A DNA stretch of 64,000 bases from assembly GCF_030123505.1 (NCBI RefSeq), contig NZ_CP126115.1:3300001-3364000 (forward strand), written 5' to 3'. Origin of the DNA: Neobacillus sp. YX16. Lineage in GTDB: Bacteria; Bacillota; Bacilli; Bacillales; Cytobacillaceae. The notes beneath the pieces were generated by a model. It did no database searches and was not told the origin of the DNA. It was given only the letters and a program-made list of their open reading frames with translations. Below, piece after piece: positions 35,385 to 45,084 of the stretch (its first letter is position 1; each line of letters opens with the position of its first letter). A program made the translations under genes and the position numbers.

Positions 35385-35915
35385 TTTCAGATCTTTGGTA
35401 TATTGTTTCATAGCATCGAGATTCATGGCCCCGATAAATTTGTTTCCAATATTGCCATTCGTATCGATAAAATACGTGGTTGGGATGGAAAGGACTTGAT
35501 AGGTTTCGTTTACTTTATCTTCAGCATCTAAAGGAATCGGAAAGGTAATACCATTTTCATCTACAAAAGCTTTTACATCTAAGTGTGGGTCAATGTTTAC
35601 GGCTAAAATAACAACCTCATCCCCAGCTTCTTTATGAAATTCCTCCATGGCTGGCATTTCTGCTTTACATGGCGGACACCAAGTGGCCCAGAAATTGAGC
35701 ATAACTTTTTTTCCTTTTAAATCGGATAGTTTAACAGTATCTCCCGATAATGTTTTAAGTTCAAAATCAGGTGCCTTTGCCCCGACTTTTAAACCACCCA
35801 TATTCGCAGCTTCCTGGCTCACATTTTCGGGTTCAGCCTTTTTATCCATAGCCTGCACAATCGCAACTCCAAGTAAGGCTATTAACACAACAACAGCGAT
35901 GACTTTTTTCACCAT
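35382..35915 (-). CDS. yneN: Membrane-anchored thiol-disulfide oxidoreductase (ResA-like, YneN)
   Basis: 177 residues: signal-anchor (about 2-20), then a thioredoxin fold of TlpA/ResA type with FWATWCPPCKAEMPAMEEF and the cis-Pro loop SIPTTYF. The CPPC site faces outside the cell and reduces or oxidises exported cysteines. AAGGGGTG lies 9 bases before ATG 35915; the open frame to 35939 has no site. Same position relative to citB as in B. subtilis. Confidence 0.85.
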   Translation of the reverse strand: MVKKVIAVVVLIALLGVAIVQAMDKKAEPENVSQEAANMGGLKVGAKAPDFELKTLSGDTVKLSDLKGKKVMLNFWATWCPPCKAEMPAMEEFHKEAGDEVVILAVNIDPHLDVKAFVDENGITFPIPLDAEDKVNETYQVLSIPTTYFIDTNGNIGNKFIGAMNLDAMKQYTKDLK

Positions 35916-36054
35916 AGCCGAAAACACCCCTTGATTCAATAATATGCTACATCGATTTTACACTATAAAGTCAGTTGAAATACAGGTTGTATATGCCAAA
36001 TATGTGACAATTTAAAAACAGTTTAGTAGAAGTATTCTAGAAAAGCAAATCAAA

Positions 36055-36843
36055 TTACTTATTTAAGGCGTTAAGAACACTGGTTGTTACCCGGTCTACA
36101 ATCAGGTCAATATCTCTTTTTGATAATGTCTGTTCATTCACGGAAGTCACTTTCTTTGCATGAGTGCCTTCAGGGACATCAACGCCCTTCGGGGAAACCC
36201 CTTCTAATCCCATCATCGTTTTAAGATCAATAAGCTTAGCAACATTTTCTTTGGAAAGTTCGCGATCCCCTTTTAATAGTCTGGAGATCCAATTAATTTT
36301 TGCCGTGAACTCTAAAGATTCCATTAAATAATAAGCGTTTTCTAAATTCTTCCCCCATGTCAAGGCACCGTGGTTTTCCAATAATACCCCTTGATGATTG
36401 TGGACATGTGTTTTGACGGCCTTTGGTACTTCATCTGTAGAAGGTGTCCCATATTGGGCTAAGGGAATCGTCCCCAAGGATACAACAGATTCTGGCATAA
36501 TTGCCTGATCTAAAGGAATTCCTTCGGTAGCAAAAGCAGTTGCATACGGGGGATGAACATGTAGGACTGCATGTTCATCTGAACGCTCACGATATACCAG
36601 CAGGTGCATTTTCATTTCCGAAGTAGGAGTATAATCACCTTCGATGACATTTCCTTCGCTATCTACTTTTATAATCATATCTGGGGTTAAGAATCCTTTA
36701 CTAACATTAGTTGGAGTGATTAAAAACTCATCTTCACCAATACGGACAGAAATATTCCCATCATTAGCTGCAACGAATCCTTTTTCATATACACGTTTTC
36801 CGATATCGCATATTAGTTTTTTATATTTTATTTCAATAATCAT
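36055..36843 (-). CDS. Class II aldolase (fuculose-phosphate aldolase type) with an encapsulation-peptide-like tail
   Basis: 262 residues. Aldolase domain to about residue 205: NDGNISVRIGEDEFLITPTN, ATAF and HVHPPYATAF (zinc His pair), then LENHGALTWG with a third ligand. Cleaves a sugar 1-phosphate or deoxyribose-related substrate to DHAP-type products. The remaining 55 residues are not aldolase: a Gly/Pro-rich linker (LEGVSPKGVDVPEGTH) leads to the amphipathic end LSKRDIDLIVDRVTTSVLNAL, the pattern of bacterial microcompartment encapsulation peptides. No shell genes are present in the window. Confidence 0.8.
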   Translation of the reverse strand: MIIEIKYKKLICDIGKRVYEKGFVAANDGNISVRIGEDEFLITPTNVSKGFLTPDMIIKVDSEGNVIEGDYTPTSEMKMHLLVYRERSDEHAVLHVHPPYATAFATEGIPLDQAIMPESVVSLGTIPLAQYGTPSTDEVPKAVKTHVHNHQGVLLENHGALTWGKNLENAYYLMESLEFTAKINWISRLLKGDRELSKENVAKLIDLKTMMGLEGVSPKGVDVPEGTHAKKVTSVNEQTLSKRDIDLIVDRVTTSVLNALNK

Positions 36844-36987
36844 CTAAACCCTGCTTTCTTTTATGAAAACAATTGTTTACTCATAGTATACCCTTCTCGT
36901 AAATGATATTAGAGTTTTATGCCTAGATTAAATTACCACAATTTTACGGAAATTTGTTACTATGAAATCACGGAGAGGAGTTGGATT

Positions 36988-38018
36988 ATGAAGATACTTG
37001 TTTTAGGGGGAAGTCGCTTTTTAGGTAGAACATTTGTAGAGGCTGCTCAATGGCAAAACCATGAATTGACTATATTTAATCGCGGGAATCAAAATGATGG
37101 GTTTAAGGATGTTGAAATTATTACGGGTGATCGTTTTGGTGACTTAAACGAACTTAAAAACCGTTATTGGGATGCTGTGTTGGACACAAGTGGATTTATT
37201 CCTTCCTCGGTATTAAAGTCCACCGAACTACTAAGAGACCGAGTAAAGCATTACACCTTTATTTCAAGCATTTCTGTTTACAAAGATTGGATTCAGGAAA
37301 ATCTCGATGAAACTTATCCTGTTTATGAAATGTCATTAAAGGAAGCAAATGAACTTTCTAAAATGGCGTAAATTATGAGTATTACGGGCAATTTAAGGCT
37401 TTATGTGAAGTGGTTGCCGAGAATAATATACCTGGGCGTGTTGCAAATATTCGTGCTGGGCAATTGGTCGGGCCTAATGATTATACAGACCGCATTCCAT
37501 ATTGGATAAATAGAATTGCAGCAGGCGGTAAAGTCCTAGCACCAGGGAATCCAAATAGACCTGTACAAATGATTGATAATAAAGACTTATCAAATTGGAT
37601 ATTAAAGTTAATGACGAATGAGACAACAGGAACATTTAATGCAACCGGACCTGATTATACCCTTACCATGAAAGATTTTCTCGATATATGCATAAAGGTA
37701 ACAGGCTCTAATGCAGAAGTCGTTTGGGCTTCTGAAAAATTCCTTCTTGATAATAGGGTGGCTCCATGGACGGAAATGCCGCTTTGGGTGCCGGAAGAGT
37801 TCCCTCTAGAACCAGAGCTTAAAGAACCTTGGAAAGGCGCCTTTACTGTTAATATTTTAAAAGCCATTGAAAGCGGGCTCACTTTCCGTCCTATTGAGGA
37901 AAGTTTAGTTGAAATATATGACTGGGAAAGGAAACGTAGTCTCGCTGAGAGCGAATGGAAATCTGGAATGCGGTCAGATAGGGAGAAAGAATTGCTTGAA
38001 TTGTGGTCTAGAAAATAA
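36988..38018 (+). pseudogene. NAD-dependent epimerase/dehydratase (SDR), frameshifted
   Basis: GAGAGGAG precedes ATG 36988. The first frame (to stop at 37369) holds the Rossmann start KILVLGGSRFLGRTFVEAA and ends in EANELSKMA. The second frame continues without loss from NYEYYGQFKALCE to the end at 38018 (catalytic YxxxK as YYGQFK). One-base shift near 37365 would join them into a protein of about 342 residues. Every other part looks conserved, so this is either a recent mutation or a sequence error. Confidence 0.8.
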
Positions 38019-38065
38019 GAAAAATTGTTTATCGCTGATATAATCGAATTAACTCTGATAATTAG

Positions 38066-38095
38066 AAATGGTCCCTGCTAGAGGGACCATTTTGA
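38066..38095 (+). terminator. Terminator after the epimerase gene
   Basis: AATGGTCCCT/AGGGACCATT, five-base loop, T4. Confidence 0.8.
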
Positions 38096-38123
38096 GGGCA
38101 GTTTACGCTGCTCTTTTTCCTTT

Positions 38124-39833
38124 TTACATTAATTTTCTTTTTTGCTTCAATAGTTCGTTGAATTCACAATCTAATTCCAGGTATTTAGGATTTTTTTGGT
38201 CAATTAGTGATAATTCACCCAAGATTGTAGCGATTCGATTTTCAATGATCATCAATGTTTCTTTTTTATCAATAGGTTCAGTACCTTTGGTTTTATTAAA
38301 ATACTCATCTGGCTTCATTTCCACACGTTGAATTCTTTGGTTCTCGAATACAAGGAGTTTATCACACAGCTTATTTAAAAAATAGTAATCATGAGAAACA
38401 GTAATGATTGTACCTGCGAATTCATTTAGTGTTTTTTCAAGTTGTTCCCTGCTTGGTAAGTCTAGGTGATTGGTTGGTTCATCTAAGATTAGAACATCAT
38501 AGTCCTTCATAAGCATGTCAACTAACTTCACCCTTGTTCTCTCTCCGAGACTCAAAGTTCCAATGGGCTTCGTAATAAACTGTTCCTTTAATCCCAGATT
38601 GGCAAATAATGTCCTCGCCTTGAGAATGTTTTCTCGGTCAGTAAACCCTAATGCCTCTAATGCAGTTTTATTAACTGGTAAGTCATCAACATCCTGACTT
38701 AGGTAAGCAGCCTTTAAAGATTCACTTTTCCAAAGCTCACCGCTAGAAACGGGTGTTTCACCAAGGATCATTTTAATTAAAGTCGTTTTACCGCAGCCGT
38801 TTTCTCCTAATAAACCAATGCGCTCTCCGTGATTAATATAAAAATGAGAATCGTGGAATAAGAATCTTGCATCAAACGTTTTTGTTACACCCTTTGCCTC
38901 AATTATCCTTTTACCTCTACTTCCTTTCGTATCAAACTCAAATCTGACCTTTGTCTCCTCAAGAGGTTTGTCGACCTTGTTTTTTTCAAGCTCGCTCTGG
39001 AGCCTTTTCATTTTGGACTTCACTTGAGCATCACGTTTTTTCGCCTTTACCCGGTGATATTCTTTATTACCAAAATCTCTTCCTTGTTTAGTTGATGTCC
39101 TGTGAGCTTTCTCGGACCAGGACGATAATTGCTCCATTTGCATTTCTATTTCCTCTTTTTTACGTTGTTGTACCTCATAATGGTGCATTTGTGTTTCCAG
39201 CCTGTGCTGTTTTTCCTTTTGATAATCACTGTAGTTACCATTGTAAAAGTTAATCTTTTTATTCTCTATCTCAAAAATACGTGTCACCGTTTTATCCAAA
39301 AAATGACGATCGTGAGAAATAATCAGCACGGGTCCTTTAAATCTCTGCAACTCTTCAATCAACCACTCTATCCCTTTAAAATCAAGGTGGTTGGTCGGCT
39401 CATCGAGAATTAAGAATCCTGGCTTGGATGCCCACACGTTGGATAATGCGAGTTTCAACTTCTCGCCACCGCTTAAATGGTTTAAACGCTTCTCTTCCCA
39501 TTCATAAACCTTTTTAAGACCTAATTCACTTGAGTGCTGCAAGATTTCTCCCTCAGCTGCTAGAGAATTTTGAAATTCACTGCCTTCATAATCAATGGAC
39601 TGTGTCAGGTAACCAATACTTAATTCCGGCGACTTCTCAACGAAACCCTTATCAGGTGCAAGTTTACCTGTTAGGATATTAGCCAATGTCGTTTTGCCGG
39701 TGCCATTATAACCGACGAGACCAATTCTTTCGCCGTTTTTTATTTCAAAAGAAATATTGTCTAGGATTTTCCTTAGATTAAAGTTCATTTCTATTCCAGT
39801 TACTTTTATAATTGATAAATTATTTTTGTTCAT
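38124..39833 (-). CDS. ABC-F family ATPase, probable antibiotic-resistance type (Vga/VmlR-like)
   Basis: 569 residues, no membrane helices, two ABC domains: Walker A GYNGTGKTT (about 41) and GENGCGKTT (about 345), signatures HLSGGEKLKLALSN and TLSLGERTRVKLV, and two LDEPTNHLD motifs. The linker (about 195-310) is long, charged and helical as in ribosome-protection ABC-F proteins (VmlR, Vga, Lsa). These displace drugs from the peptidyl-transferase centre. An intrinsic terminator overlaps the ribosome site (see 39834-39873), the usual arrangement for drug-inducible ABC-F genes. Substrate drugs unknown. Confidence 0.88.
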   Translation of the reverse strand: MNKNNLSIIKVTGIEMNFNLRKILDNISFEIKNGERIGLVGYNGTGKTTLANILTGKLAPDKGFVEKSPELSIGYLTQSIDYEGSEFQNSLAAEGEILQHSSELGLKKVYEWEEKRLNHLSGGEKLKLALSNVWASKPGFLILDEPTNHLDFKGIEWLIEELQRFKGPVLIISHDRHFLDKTVTRIFEIENKKINFYNGNYSDYQKEKQHRLETQMHHYEVQQRKKEEIEMQMEQLSSWSEKAHRTSTKQGRDFGNKEYHRVKAKKRDAQVKSKMKRLQSELEKNKVDKPLEETKVRFEFDTKGSRGKRIIEAKGVTKTFDARFLFHDSHFYINHGERIGLLGENGCGKTTLIKMILGETPVSSGELWKSESLKAAYLSQDVDDLPVNKTALEALGFTDRENILKARTLFANLGLKEQFITKPIGTLSLGERTRVKLVDMLMKDYDVLILDEPTNHLDLPSREQLEKTLNEFAGTIITVSHDYYFLNKLCDKLLVFENQRIQRVEMKPDEYFNKTKGTEPIDKKETLMIIENRIATILGELSLIDQKNPKYLELDCEFNELLKQKRKLM

Positions 39834-39873
39834 AAAAAAACTCCCTTCGATTGAACCTGAAGAGAGAGTTTTA
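39834..39873 (-). promoter_or_regulatory. Transcription attenuator in the ABC-F leader
   Basis: Minus strand AACTCTCTCTTC pairs with GAAGGGAGTT and is followed by T7 and then ATG. The 3' arm holds the Shine-Dalgarno GGGAG, so the hairpin would both stop transcription and hide the ribosome site. Confidence 0.7.
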
Positions 39874-39883
39874 AGTCAGACGT

Positions 39884-39904
39884 TTACGCATTCATAAAAA
39901 GCAT
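39884..39904 (-). CDS. Candidate leader peptide MLFMNA (6 aa) for the ABC-F attenuator
   Basis: ATGCTTTTTATGAATGCGTAA is a 7-codon reading frame 11 bases before the terminator stem. Drug-stalled ribosomes here could prevent terminator folding. The ribosome site before it is weak. Confidence 0.35.
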   Translation of the reverse strand: MLFMNA

Positions 39905-40086
39905 ACGTTAATAAACCTAAAAAGGCTTAATAACGATGTTTTGATTGAAATATAAACGTTCAGGACTAAAAAAGGATAGACTAATCCTATTCTTCAGGTT
40001 CACCATTTTTCGCTATTCGAATAAATGTGCTGAAAAAATAGATTATAACTTCATTCCTCTTTACCATTCCTTTACGTTTGTTATAT

Positions 40087-41040
40087 TTATTGTATTTTAC
40101 CTAAACCGAAATTGTCAATCATTTCCCTAAAATTAACATCTGAATACGGCTTTCCACTCTCAATATTATTTTTTAAATCGGAAAGAGTATAGTTCTGCCA
40201 ATCCTGTAAATTTTCCATATCCCACTTTTCCAAAAATAAAATATACAAAAAAATCTCTCTAATTTTTAAAAAGATTGGAATTTGCTGAATGAGTTCTTTG
40301 CTGATTGTGTGTTCCTGCTGATAACCTCTTAAGAAATGCTCCCAGAACTCCCTGCTGAATTGTTTATTTTCGGGTGTAAAAGATGATGCTTGCCAATAAG
40401 CATGATAAAAGGAAGCAGCTAAATCATATGCAAACCAATGATAAGCGGAATCATCGAAATCAAATACAGTAATTCCTCCCTTGTTCACAAAGAAATTCCC
40501 CTGGTGAAAATCATTATGTATGAGTCCAAAGAGATCAGTATTCATTTCAAAATCTCCAAGTTGCTTTAAAAGTTGATCATATCTGTTTGCTATTATTTTT
40601 GATTTGATTTTGGGTGAAAGATTTAATAGGTCAGGATAATCTGGGCTCCATGTTAGTCGGTCTAACCTAATATCTTTTGATACCTGGTGCATCTTTCCGC
40701 TAACTCTTCCCCATTTAAAAAATAAATTCTTGTTCCATACCTCAGGATCATTTACATCGACAGGATTTCCCTTTGCTTTTTCGAAACAAACAATATAATG
40801 TTGATCAGTGCTTTCGATCATCTTTCCATTAGGTGATTTTATAGGCAAGGACACTGGTACCCCTTTTTCTCCAAGTGCTTGTAGATAGTAAATTTCACTT
40901 TCAATTTCAGCAAGACTTCGTCTGTTGCGTGAAGAGAGTCTAAAGATTAGGTTTTGATACCGGAATACTGTGTTGTTAAAGCCTACACTAATTGGAATAA
41001 GGTCCTTCGTATCTATTCCATATATTTGATCTAACGACAT
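40087..41040 (-). CDS. Aminoglycoside-phosphotransferase-fold kinase (APH family)
   Basis: 317 residues with a kinase fold: HNDFHQGNFFVNK catalytic loop (Asp as base) and FDFDDSAYHW metal-binding loop, preceded by VGFNNTVFR and the LPIKSPNGK segment. Family members phosphorylate aminoglycosides, homoserine, choline or fructosamine; this sequence does not indicate which. AAAGGA site. Convergent context: lies between the ABC-F leader and citB, same strand. Confidence 0.75.
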   Translation of the reverse strand: MSLDQIYGIDTKDLIPISVGFNNTVFRYQNLIFRLSSRNRRSLAEIESEIYYLQALGEKGVPVSLPIKSPNGKMIESTDQHYIVCFEKAKGNPVDVNDPEVWNKNLFFKWGRVSGKMHQVSKDIRLDRLTWSPDYPDLLNLSPKIKSKIIANRYDQLLKQLGDFEMNTDLFGLIHNDFHQGNFFVNKGGITVFDFDDSAYHWFAYDLAASFYHAYWQASSFTPENKQFSREFWEHFLRGYQQEHTISKELIQQIPIFLKIREIFLYILFLEKWDMENLQDWQNYTLSDLKNNIESGKPYSDVNFREMIDNFGLGKIQ

Positions 41041-41053
41041 AATTAGTCCTTTC

Positions 41054-41084
41054 TAAAAAACCACCATGCAAAGCTGCATGGTGG
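41054..41084 (-). terminator. Terminator of citB
   Basis: AACCACCATGC/GCATGGTGGTT stem with short loop, T-rich on the minus strand. Confidence 0.85.
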
Positions 41085-41092
41085 TTTGAATA

Positions 41093-43804
41093 TTATGCTT
41101 CTTGTAATTTTTCGCGAAGTACCATTGGAAGGATACCACCATGACGGTAGTAATCAATTTCAACTTCAGAATCGAAGCGAACAAGTACTTCAAATTCTTT
41201 CTTGTTGCCTGCTTCATCAGTAGCAGTAACTTTTAGTAAATCACGTGGTCTTACATTTTCACCGACTTGGACGTCGATTGTTTCTTTACCAGTTAAACCA
41301 AGTGTTTCAGCGCTTTCGCCGTCTTTGAACTGAAGTGGAAGAACACCCATTAACACAAGATTTGAACGGTGAATACGCTCGAAGCTTTCAGCAAGAACTG
41401 TTTTAATGCCTAGAAGGTTTGTACCTTTCGCAGCCCAGTCACGTGAAGAGCCCATACCGTAATCTTTACCAGCAAGAACAATAAGTCCAGTGCCGTTTTC
41501 TTTGTATTTCATGCAAGCATCATAGATCGGTGTCACTTCGCCTGTTGGCCAGTAAGTGGTTACTCCACCTTCTGTACCTGGTGCGATTTGGTTACGAATA
41601 CGAATGTTTGCAAATGTTCCACGCATCATTACTTCGTGGTTACCACGACGAGAACCGTAAGAGTTAAAGTCACGTGGCTGAACGCCTTTTTCCAATAAAT
41701 ATTTACCAGCTGGAGTGTTCTTACCAATTGCTCCTGCAGGTGAAATATGGTCAGTTGTAACAGAATCCCCAAATTTTGCTACTACACGTAGGTCAGTTAA
41801 TGGTTCAACTGTACCTGGTTCAGGTGATAAGCCTTCAAAGAATGGTGGGTTTGCAATGTAAGTGGAATCTTCATCCCAAGTATATAATGGCTCATTGCTT
41901 GTTTTAATTTCGTTCCAACGCTCGTTATCTCCGAATACATTTGCATATTCACTGCGGAATAGTTCAGGAGTAACTGTGCGTTTCACAACTTCATTTACTT
42001 CAGCAGTTGATGGCCAAATATCTTTGAAGAATACATCGTTACCATCTTTGTCTTTACCAATAGATTCAGAAGCAAAGTCAATGTTCACTGTACCAGCTAA
42101 TGCATAAGCAACAACTAGTGGTGGTGAAGCTAGATAGTTACCTTTTACAAGCGGGTGAATACGTCCTTCAAAGTTACGGTTACCTGAAAGTACAGATGTA
42201 ACTAATAGATCGTTTTCAGCGATTGTTTTTTCAATTTCTTCTTTTAGTGGACCGGAGTTACCGATACATGTTGTACAGCCGTAACCTACAAGGTTGAAGC
42301 CGATTTGCTCTAAATATGGAAGTAATCCAGAATCACGAAGGTATCCAGTTACAACTTTAGAACCTGGTGCTAATGAAGTTTTAACAAACTTAGGAACTTC
42401 CATTCCAAGTTCAACTGCTTTTTTCGCAACAAGACCTGCACCCACTAAAACATATGGGTTAGATGTATTTGTACAGCTAGTGATAGAAGCAATCGCAACT
42501 GCACCAGTTTTAATCGTTGTTTCGTCACCGTTTTGGAAATTAACTGTAGCCGACTTTTCAAGCTCATCTGCTTGTAAGCCGAATCCCTGGTTTCCTTGTG
42601 GAGCAGAAACAGCCTTTACGAACTCTTCTTTCATTTTTGAAAGTGGGATCAAATCTTGTGGACGCTTAGGACCTGAAAGATTTGGTTCAATAATAGAAAG
42701 ATCAATTTCAACTACATTTGTATAAACTGGCTCAAGGGTAGGATCAAAGAATAATCCATTTTCTTTGCAATATTGTTCTACTACATTGATATCCTCTTCT
42801 TCACGGCCAGTTAAACGCATATAGGCAAGAGATTCATCATCAATTGGGAAGAATCCACAAGTTGCACCATATTCAGGAGCCATGTTCGCGATTGTTGCAC
42901 GGTCTGCTAATGGAAGTACAGATACTCCAGGACCGAAGAATTCAACAAATTTACCAACTACGCCTTGACTGCGAAGTACTTGAGTTACTTTTAGAGCAAG
43001 GTCAGTAGCAGTTGCGCCATTTGGAAGCTCACCTGTTAACTTAACCCCAACTACTTCAGGTACTGGGAAGTATGAAGGCTGTCCAAGCATTCCTGCTTCT
43101 GCTTCAATACCGCCAACGCCCCATCCAAGAACGCCTAGACCATTAATCATAGTAGTATGTGAGTCAGTACCAACTAATGTATCTGGATATGCTTCTAATT
43201 CACCGTCAGCATTTTCTGCAACATGAACAACATCTGCTAAGTACTCAAGGTTAACTTGGTGTACGATACCCGTTGCAGGCGGAACTGCGCGATAGTTATT
43301 GAATGATTTTTGAGCCCAGCTTAGGAACTGGTAACGCTCTGCATTACGTTCGAATTCTAAATCCATGTTGACACGTAAAGAGTCAGCAGAACCGTATGCA
43401 TCAACCTGAACGGAGTGGTCAATAACAAGGTCAACTGTTTTCTCTGGGTTAATTTTATCTGGATCGCCGCCAAGGTCAGCCATTGCTTTTCTTAATGAAG
43501 CCAGGTCAACGACTGCTGGAACACCAGTGAAATCTTGTAGGATAACACGTGACGGTTTGAATGGAACATCTACTTCTTTAAGTTCATCTGTTCCCCATTT
43601 TGCTAAGTTTTCAACGTGCTCCTTTGCGATGACACGGCCATCATATTGACGAAGCACAGATTCAAGTAATACTTTTACGGAATATGGCAATTTAGAAACC
43701 TTGCCAATACCAGCCTCTTCAAGTGCACTTAAGCGGTAGTAGTGATAACGTTTACCGTTTACTTCGAAGGAAGTACGTGCGTTAAATACATCATTTTTCA
43801 CCAT
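41093..43804 (-). CDS. citB: Aconitate hydratase
   Basis: 903-residue TCA cycle enzyme of the bacterial AcnA/IRP1 group: 4Fe-4S cysteines in [13 protein letters not shown] and [13 protein letters not shown]; active-site segments [30 protein letters not shown], and swivel-domain Arg in [15 protein letters not shown]. Such proteins also bind mRNA when the cluster is lost. GAGGGGG site. Promoter and CcpC-like dyad at 43902-43968 indicate citrate- and glucose-linked control. Confidence 0.97.
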   Translation of the reverse strand: MVKNDVFNARTSFEVNGKRYHYYRLSALEEAGIGKVSKLPYSVKVLLESVLRQYDGRVIAKEHVENLAKWGTDELKEVDVPFKPSRVILQDFTGVPAVVDLASLRKAMADLGGDPDKINPEKTVDLVIDHSVQVDAYGSADSLRVNMDLEFERNAERYQFLSWAQKSFNNYRAVPPATGIVHQVNLEYLADVVHVAENADGELEAYPDTLVGTDSHTTMINGLGVLGWGVGGIEAEAGMLGQPSYFPVPEVVGVKLTGELPNGATATDLALKVTQVLRSQGVVGKFVEFFGPGVSVLPLADRATIANMAPEYGATCGFFPIDDESLAYMRLTGREEEDINVVEQYCKENGLFFDPTLEPVYTNVVEIDLSIIEPNLSGPKRPQDLIPLSKMKEEFVKAVSAPQGNQGFGLQADELEKSATVNFQNGDETTIKTGAVAIASITSCTNTSNPYVLVGAGLVAKKAVELGMEVPKFVKTSLAPGSKVVTGYLRDSGLLPYLEQIGFNLVGYGCTTCIGNSGPLKEEIEKTIAENDLLVTSVLSGNRNFEGRIHPLVKGNYLASPPLVVAYALAGTVNIDFASESIGKDKDGNDVFFKDIWPSTAEVNEVVKRTVTPELFRSEYANVFGDNERWNEIKTSNEPLYTWDEDSTYIANPPFFEGLSPEPGTVEPLTDLRVVAKFGDSVTTDHISPAGAIGKNTPAGKYLLEKGVQPRDFNSYGSRRGNHEVMMRGTFANIRIRNQIAPGTEGGVTTYWPTGEVTPIYDACMKYKENGTGLIVLAGKDYGMGSSRDWAAKGTNLLGIKTVLAESFERIHRSNLVLMGVLPLQFKDGESAETLGLTGKETIDVQVGENVRPRDLLKVTATDEAGNKKEFEVLVRFDSEVEIDYYRHGGILPMVLREKLQEA

Positions 43805-43901
43805 AGTGAAACCCCCTCATTCGTCATCATTAACTAAAAAATTAACGAAAAGTCGAAAAGTTTGAATATTCCCATCCATCCCTACTTTTCTCACAATTCT
43901 A

Positions 43902-43930
43902 ATCTTAATACAACCTTTTACATATGTAAA
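43902..43930 (-). promoter_or_regulatory. citB promoter
   Basis: Minus strand TTTACA, 17-base spacer, TAAGAT. The expected start point is about 43895, leaving a 90-base leader. Confidence 0.65.
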
Positions 43931-43953
43931 TAACAAGAAAGTTATTGTGCATG

Positions 43954-43968
43954 ATAAGTTTTCCTTAT
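43954..43968. promoter_or_regulatory. CcpC operator dyad upstream of citB
   Basis: ATAAGTTTTCCTTAT fits the ATAA-N7-TTAT dyad of CcpC. Its centre is at about -66 relative to the inferred start, the position reported for B. subtilis citB. A second palindrome AATAAC-N6-GTTATT (43929-43946) overlaps the -35. Confidence 0.6.
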
Positions 43969-44163
43969 GTTTTTTATGTAAAGTGTTCAAAATATTTAGA
44001 AAAATCTTATAAGACCGTATAACTGGAAAATGATAAAGATTAGAATTGTGAACGCTTTTATTATCTCAAAAAACTTTTTTGTTGTCATTTATTTTCCCTT
44101 AAAAGGAAATATTATCACTACCAGAGAGAATTCTACAGAACTCTCGGGTAGGAGGTGAATGGG

Positions 44164-44313
44164 ATGCAAAGGAGAAAGTCAAATCATGTAATTCCTGGTG
44201 CGAATGCTGCTAAGGGTCAGGGGCAAGGAGCAGGTTTTAACGAGGAAATGGCAAACGAACCTTTAACAATTAAGGAAAAAATGAACAATAAAAAACGGAA
44301 GAAAAATCAATAA
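44164..44313 (+). CDS. sspO: Small acid-soluble spore protein O
   Basis: 49 residues: [23 protein letters not shown] and the basic end NNKKRKKNQ, matching B. subtilis SspO (CotK). AGGAGGTG site. Divergent from citB as in B. subtilis; spore-stage expression expected. Confidence 0.92.
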   Translation: MQRRKSNHVIPGANAAKGQGQGAGFNEEMANEPLTIKEKMNNKKRKKNQ

Positions 44314-44317
44314 TGGT

Positions 44318-44347
44318 AAAAAAGCAGGAGTTGCCCCCTGCTTTTTA
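44318..44347. terminator. Bidirectional terminator after sspO
   Basis: AAAAAGCAGG/CCTGCTTTTT hairpin. Confidence 0.85.
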
Positions 44348-44356
44348 GCCTGATTC

Positions 44357-44626
44357 TTATTCTGGCAGATTTACTTCTGCTACGATATTTTGCAAATCCT
44401 GTTGAAAACGCTCAAGCTGTGCTCTTTGGTGTTCGGAGGCTACTTCCAGTGCATTTTCAATTTGTTGATAGGCTTCATTAACTTCTTCTTTTAAATGCTT
44501 CAATTGATGGCCGTAACTTGCACTATCACTTATAATGGATGCTGCAAGTCCTTGTGCCTCTTCATATCCTTGCTGAGCAGCTTGAAAAGCCTGTTGTTTA
44601 TCCTTATTGTATGGATATTGCTGCAT
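44357..44626 (-). CDS. Small coiled-coil protein, probable spore-related, unrecognised
   Basis: 89 residues, Gln/Ala/Glu rich, predicted nearly all helical (MQQYPYNKDKQQAFQAAQQG, then HLKEEVNEAYQQIENALEVA). Inserted between sspO and sspP, which are neighbours in B. subtilis. I prefer ATG 44626 because GGAGTG lies nine bases upstream; a GTG at 44638 has its ribosome site too close. No family assigned. Confidence 0.55.
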   Translation of the reverse strand: MQQYPYNKDKQQAFQAAQQGYEEAQGLAASIISDSASYGHQLKHLKEEVNEAYQQIENALEVASEHQRAQLERFQQDLQNIVAEVNLPE

Positions 44627-44740
44627 AGACAGTTTCACTCCCCTCCATCTTTTATAACGTTAAATTGCACAGCGGAATAACAAATTATTCAGCATAAAAA
44701 CTCTTCAGCATTACATCCTAACATTATAGGAGGGATGAAA

Positions 44741-44881
44741 ATGGTGAACAAAAACGACGGCAAGGATATGAGAAGAAATCAACCAAAGATATCTGGCCAG
44801 CCTGAGCCAATGAGTGGATCAAAAAAAGTAAAGAATCGCAACCATACACGCCAAAAACACAATTCACATCATGATATGTAG
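44741..44881 (+). CDS. sspP: Small acid-soluble spore protein P
   Basis: 46 residues, [20 protein letters not shown] and [19 protein letters not shown]. The [10 protein letters not shown] block is identical in B. subtilis SspP (CotL). AGGAGG at 44728-44733 picks ATG 44741 over 44735. Confidence 0.92.
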   Translation: MVNKNDGKDMRRNQPKISGQPEPMSGSKKVKNRNHTRQKHNSHHDM

Positions 44882-45020
44882 AAAAGCGGAAGGCGCCTGT
44901 TTATCGGCAACAGGCATAAGACGAGCCGGCTGGAAGGTTGTCCTTTAACCTTCTAGACGGATTGGCTTATGACCCCGAGCCGATGGCGCCTGCAGCTAGA
45001 CAAATGAAAAGCGGATGTGA
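44880..45020. repeat. Intergenic palindromic repeat starting GAAAAGCGGAAGGCGCC
   Basis: Nested arms GGCGCC/GGCGCC, CCTGTT/AACAGG, CATAAG/CTTATG, CGGC/GCCG and AAGGTT/AACCTT make a branched cruciform, ending GCGCCTGCAGCTAGACA. From memory it belongs to the repeat class with GCGGAAGCGCC...GGAGCTAGACA ends scattered in Mesobacillus/Neobacillus genomes. Non-coding. A second GAAAAGCGGA start follows at 45027. Confidence 0.6.
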
Positions 45021-45052
45021 CCGGAAGGTAGATTGGACCAAAAGAATAGTTC

Positions 45053-45082
45053 TAACCCCCTCTAGACCGTAGAGGGGGTTAG
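45053..45082. terminator. Hairpin after selA
   Basis: AACCCCCTC/GAGGGGGTT strong stem; only a weak T tract follows on the minus strand. Confidence 0.6.
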
Positions 45083-45084
45083 AT

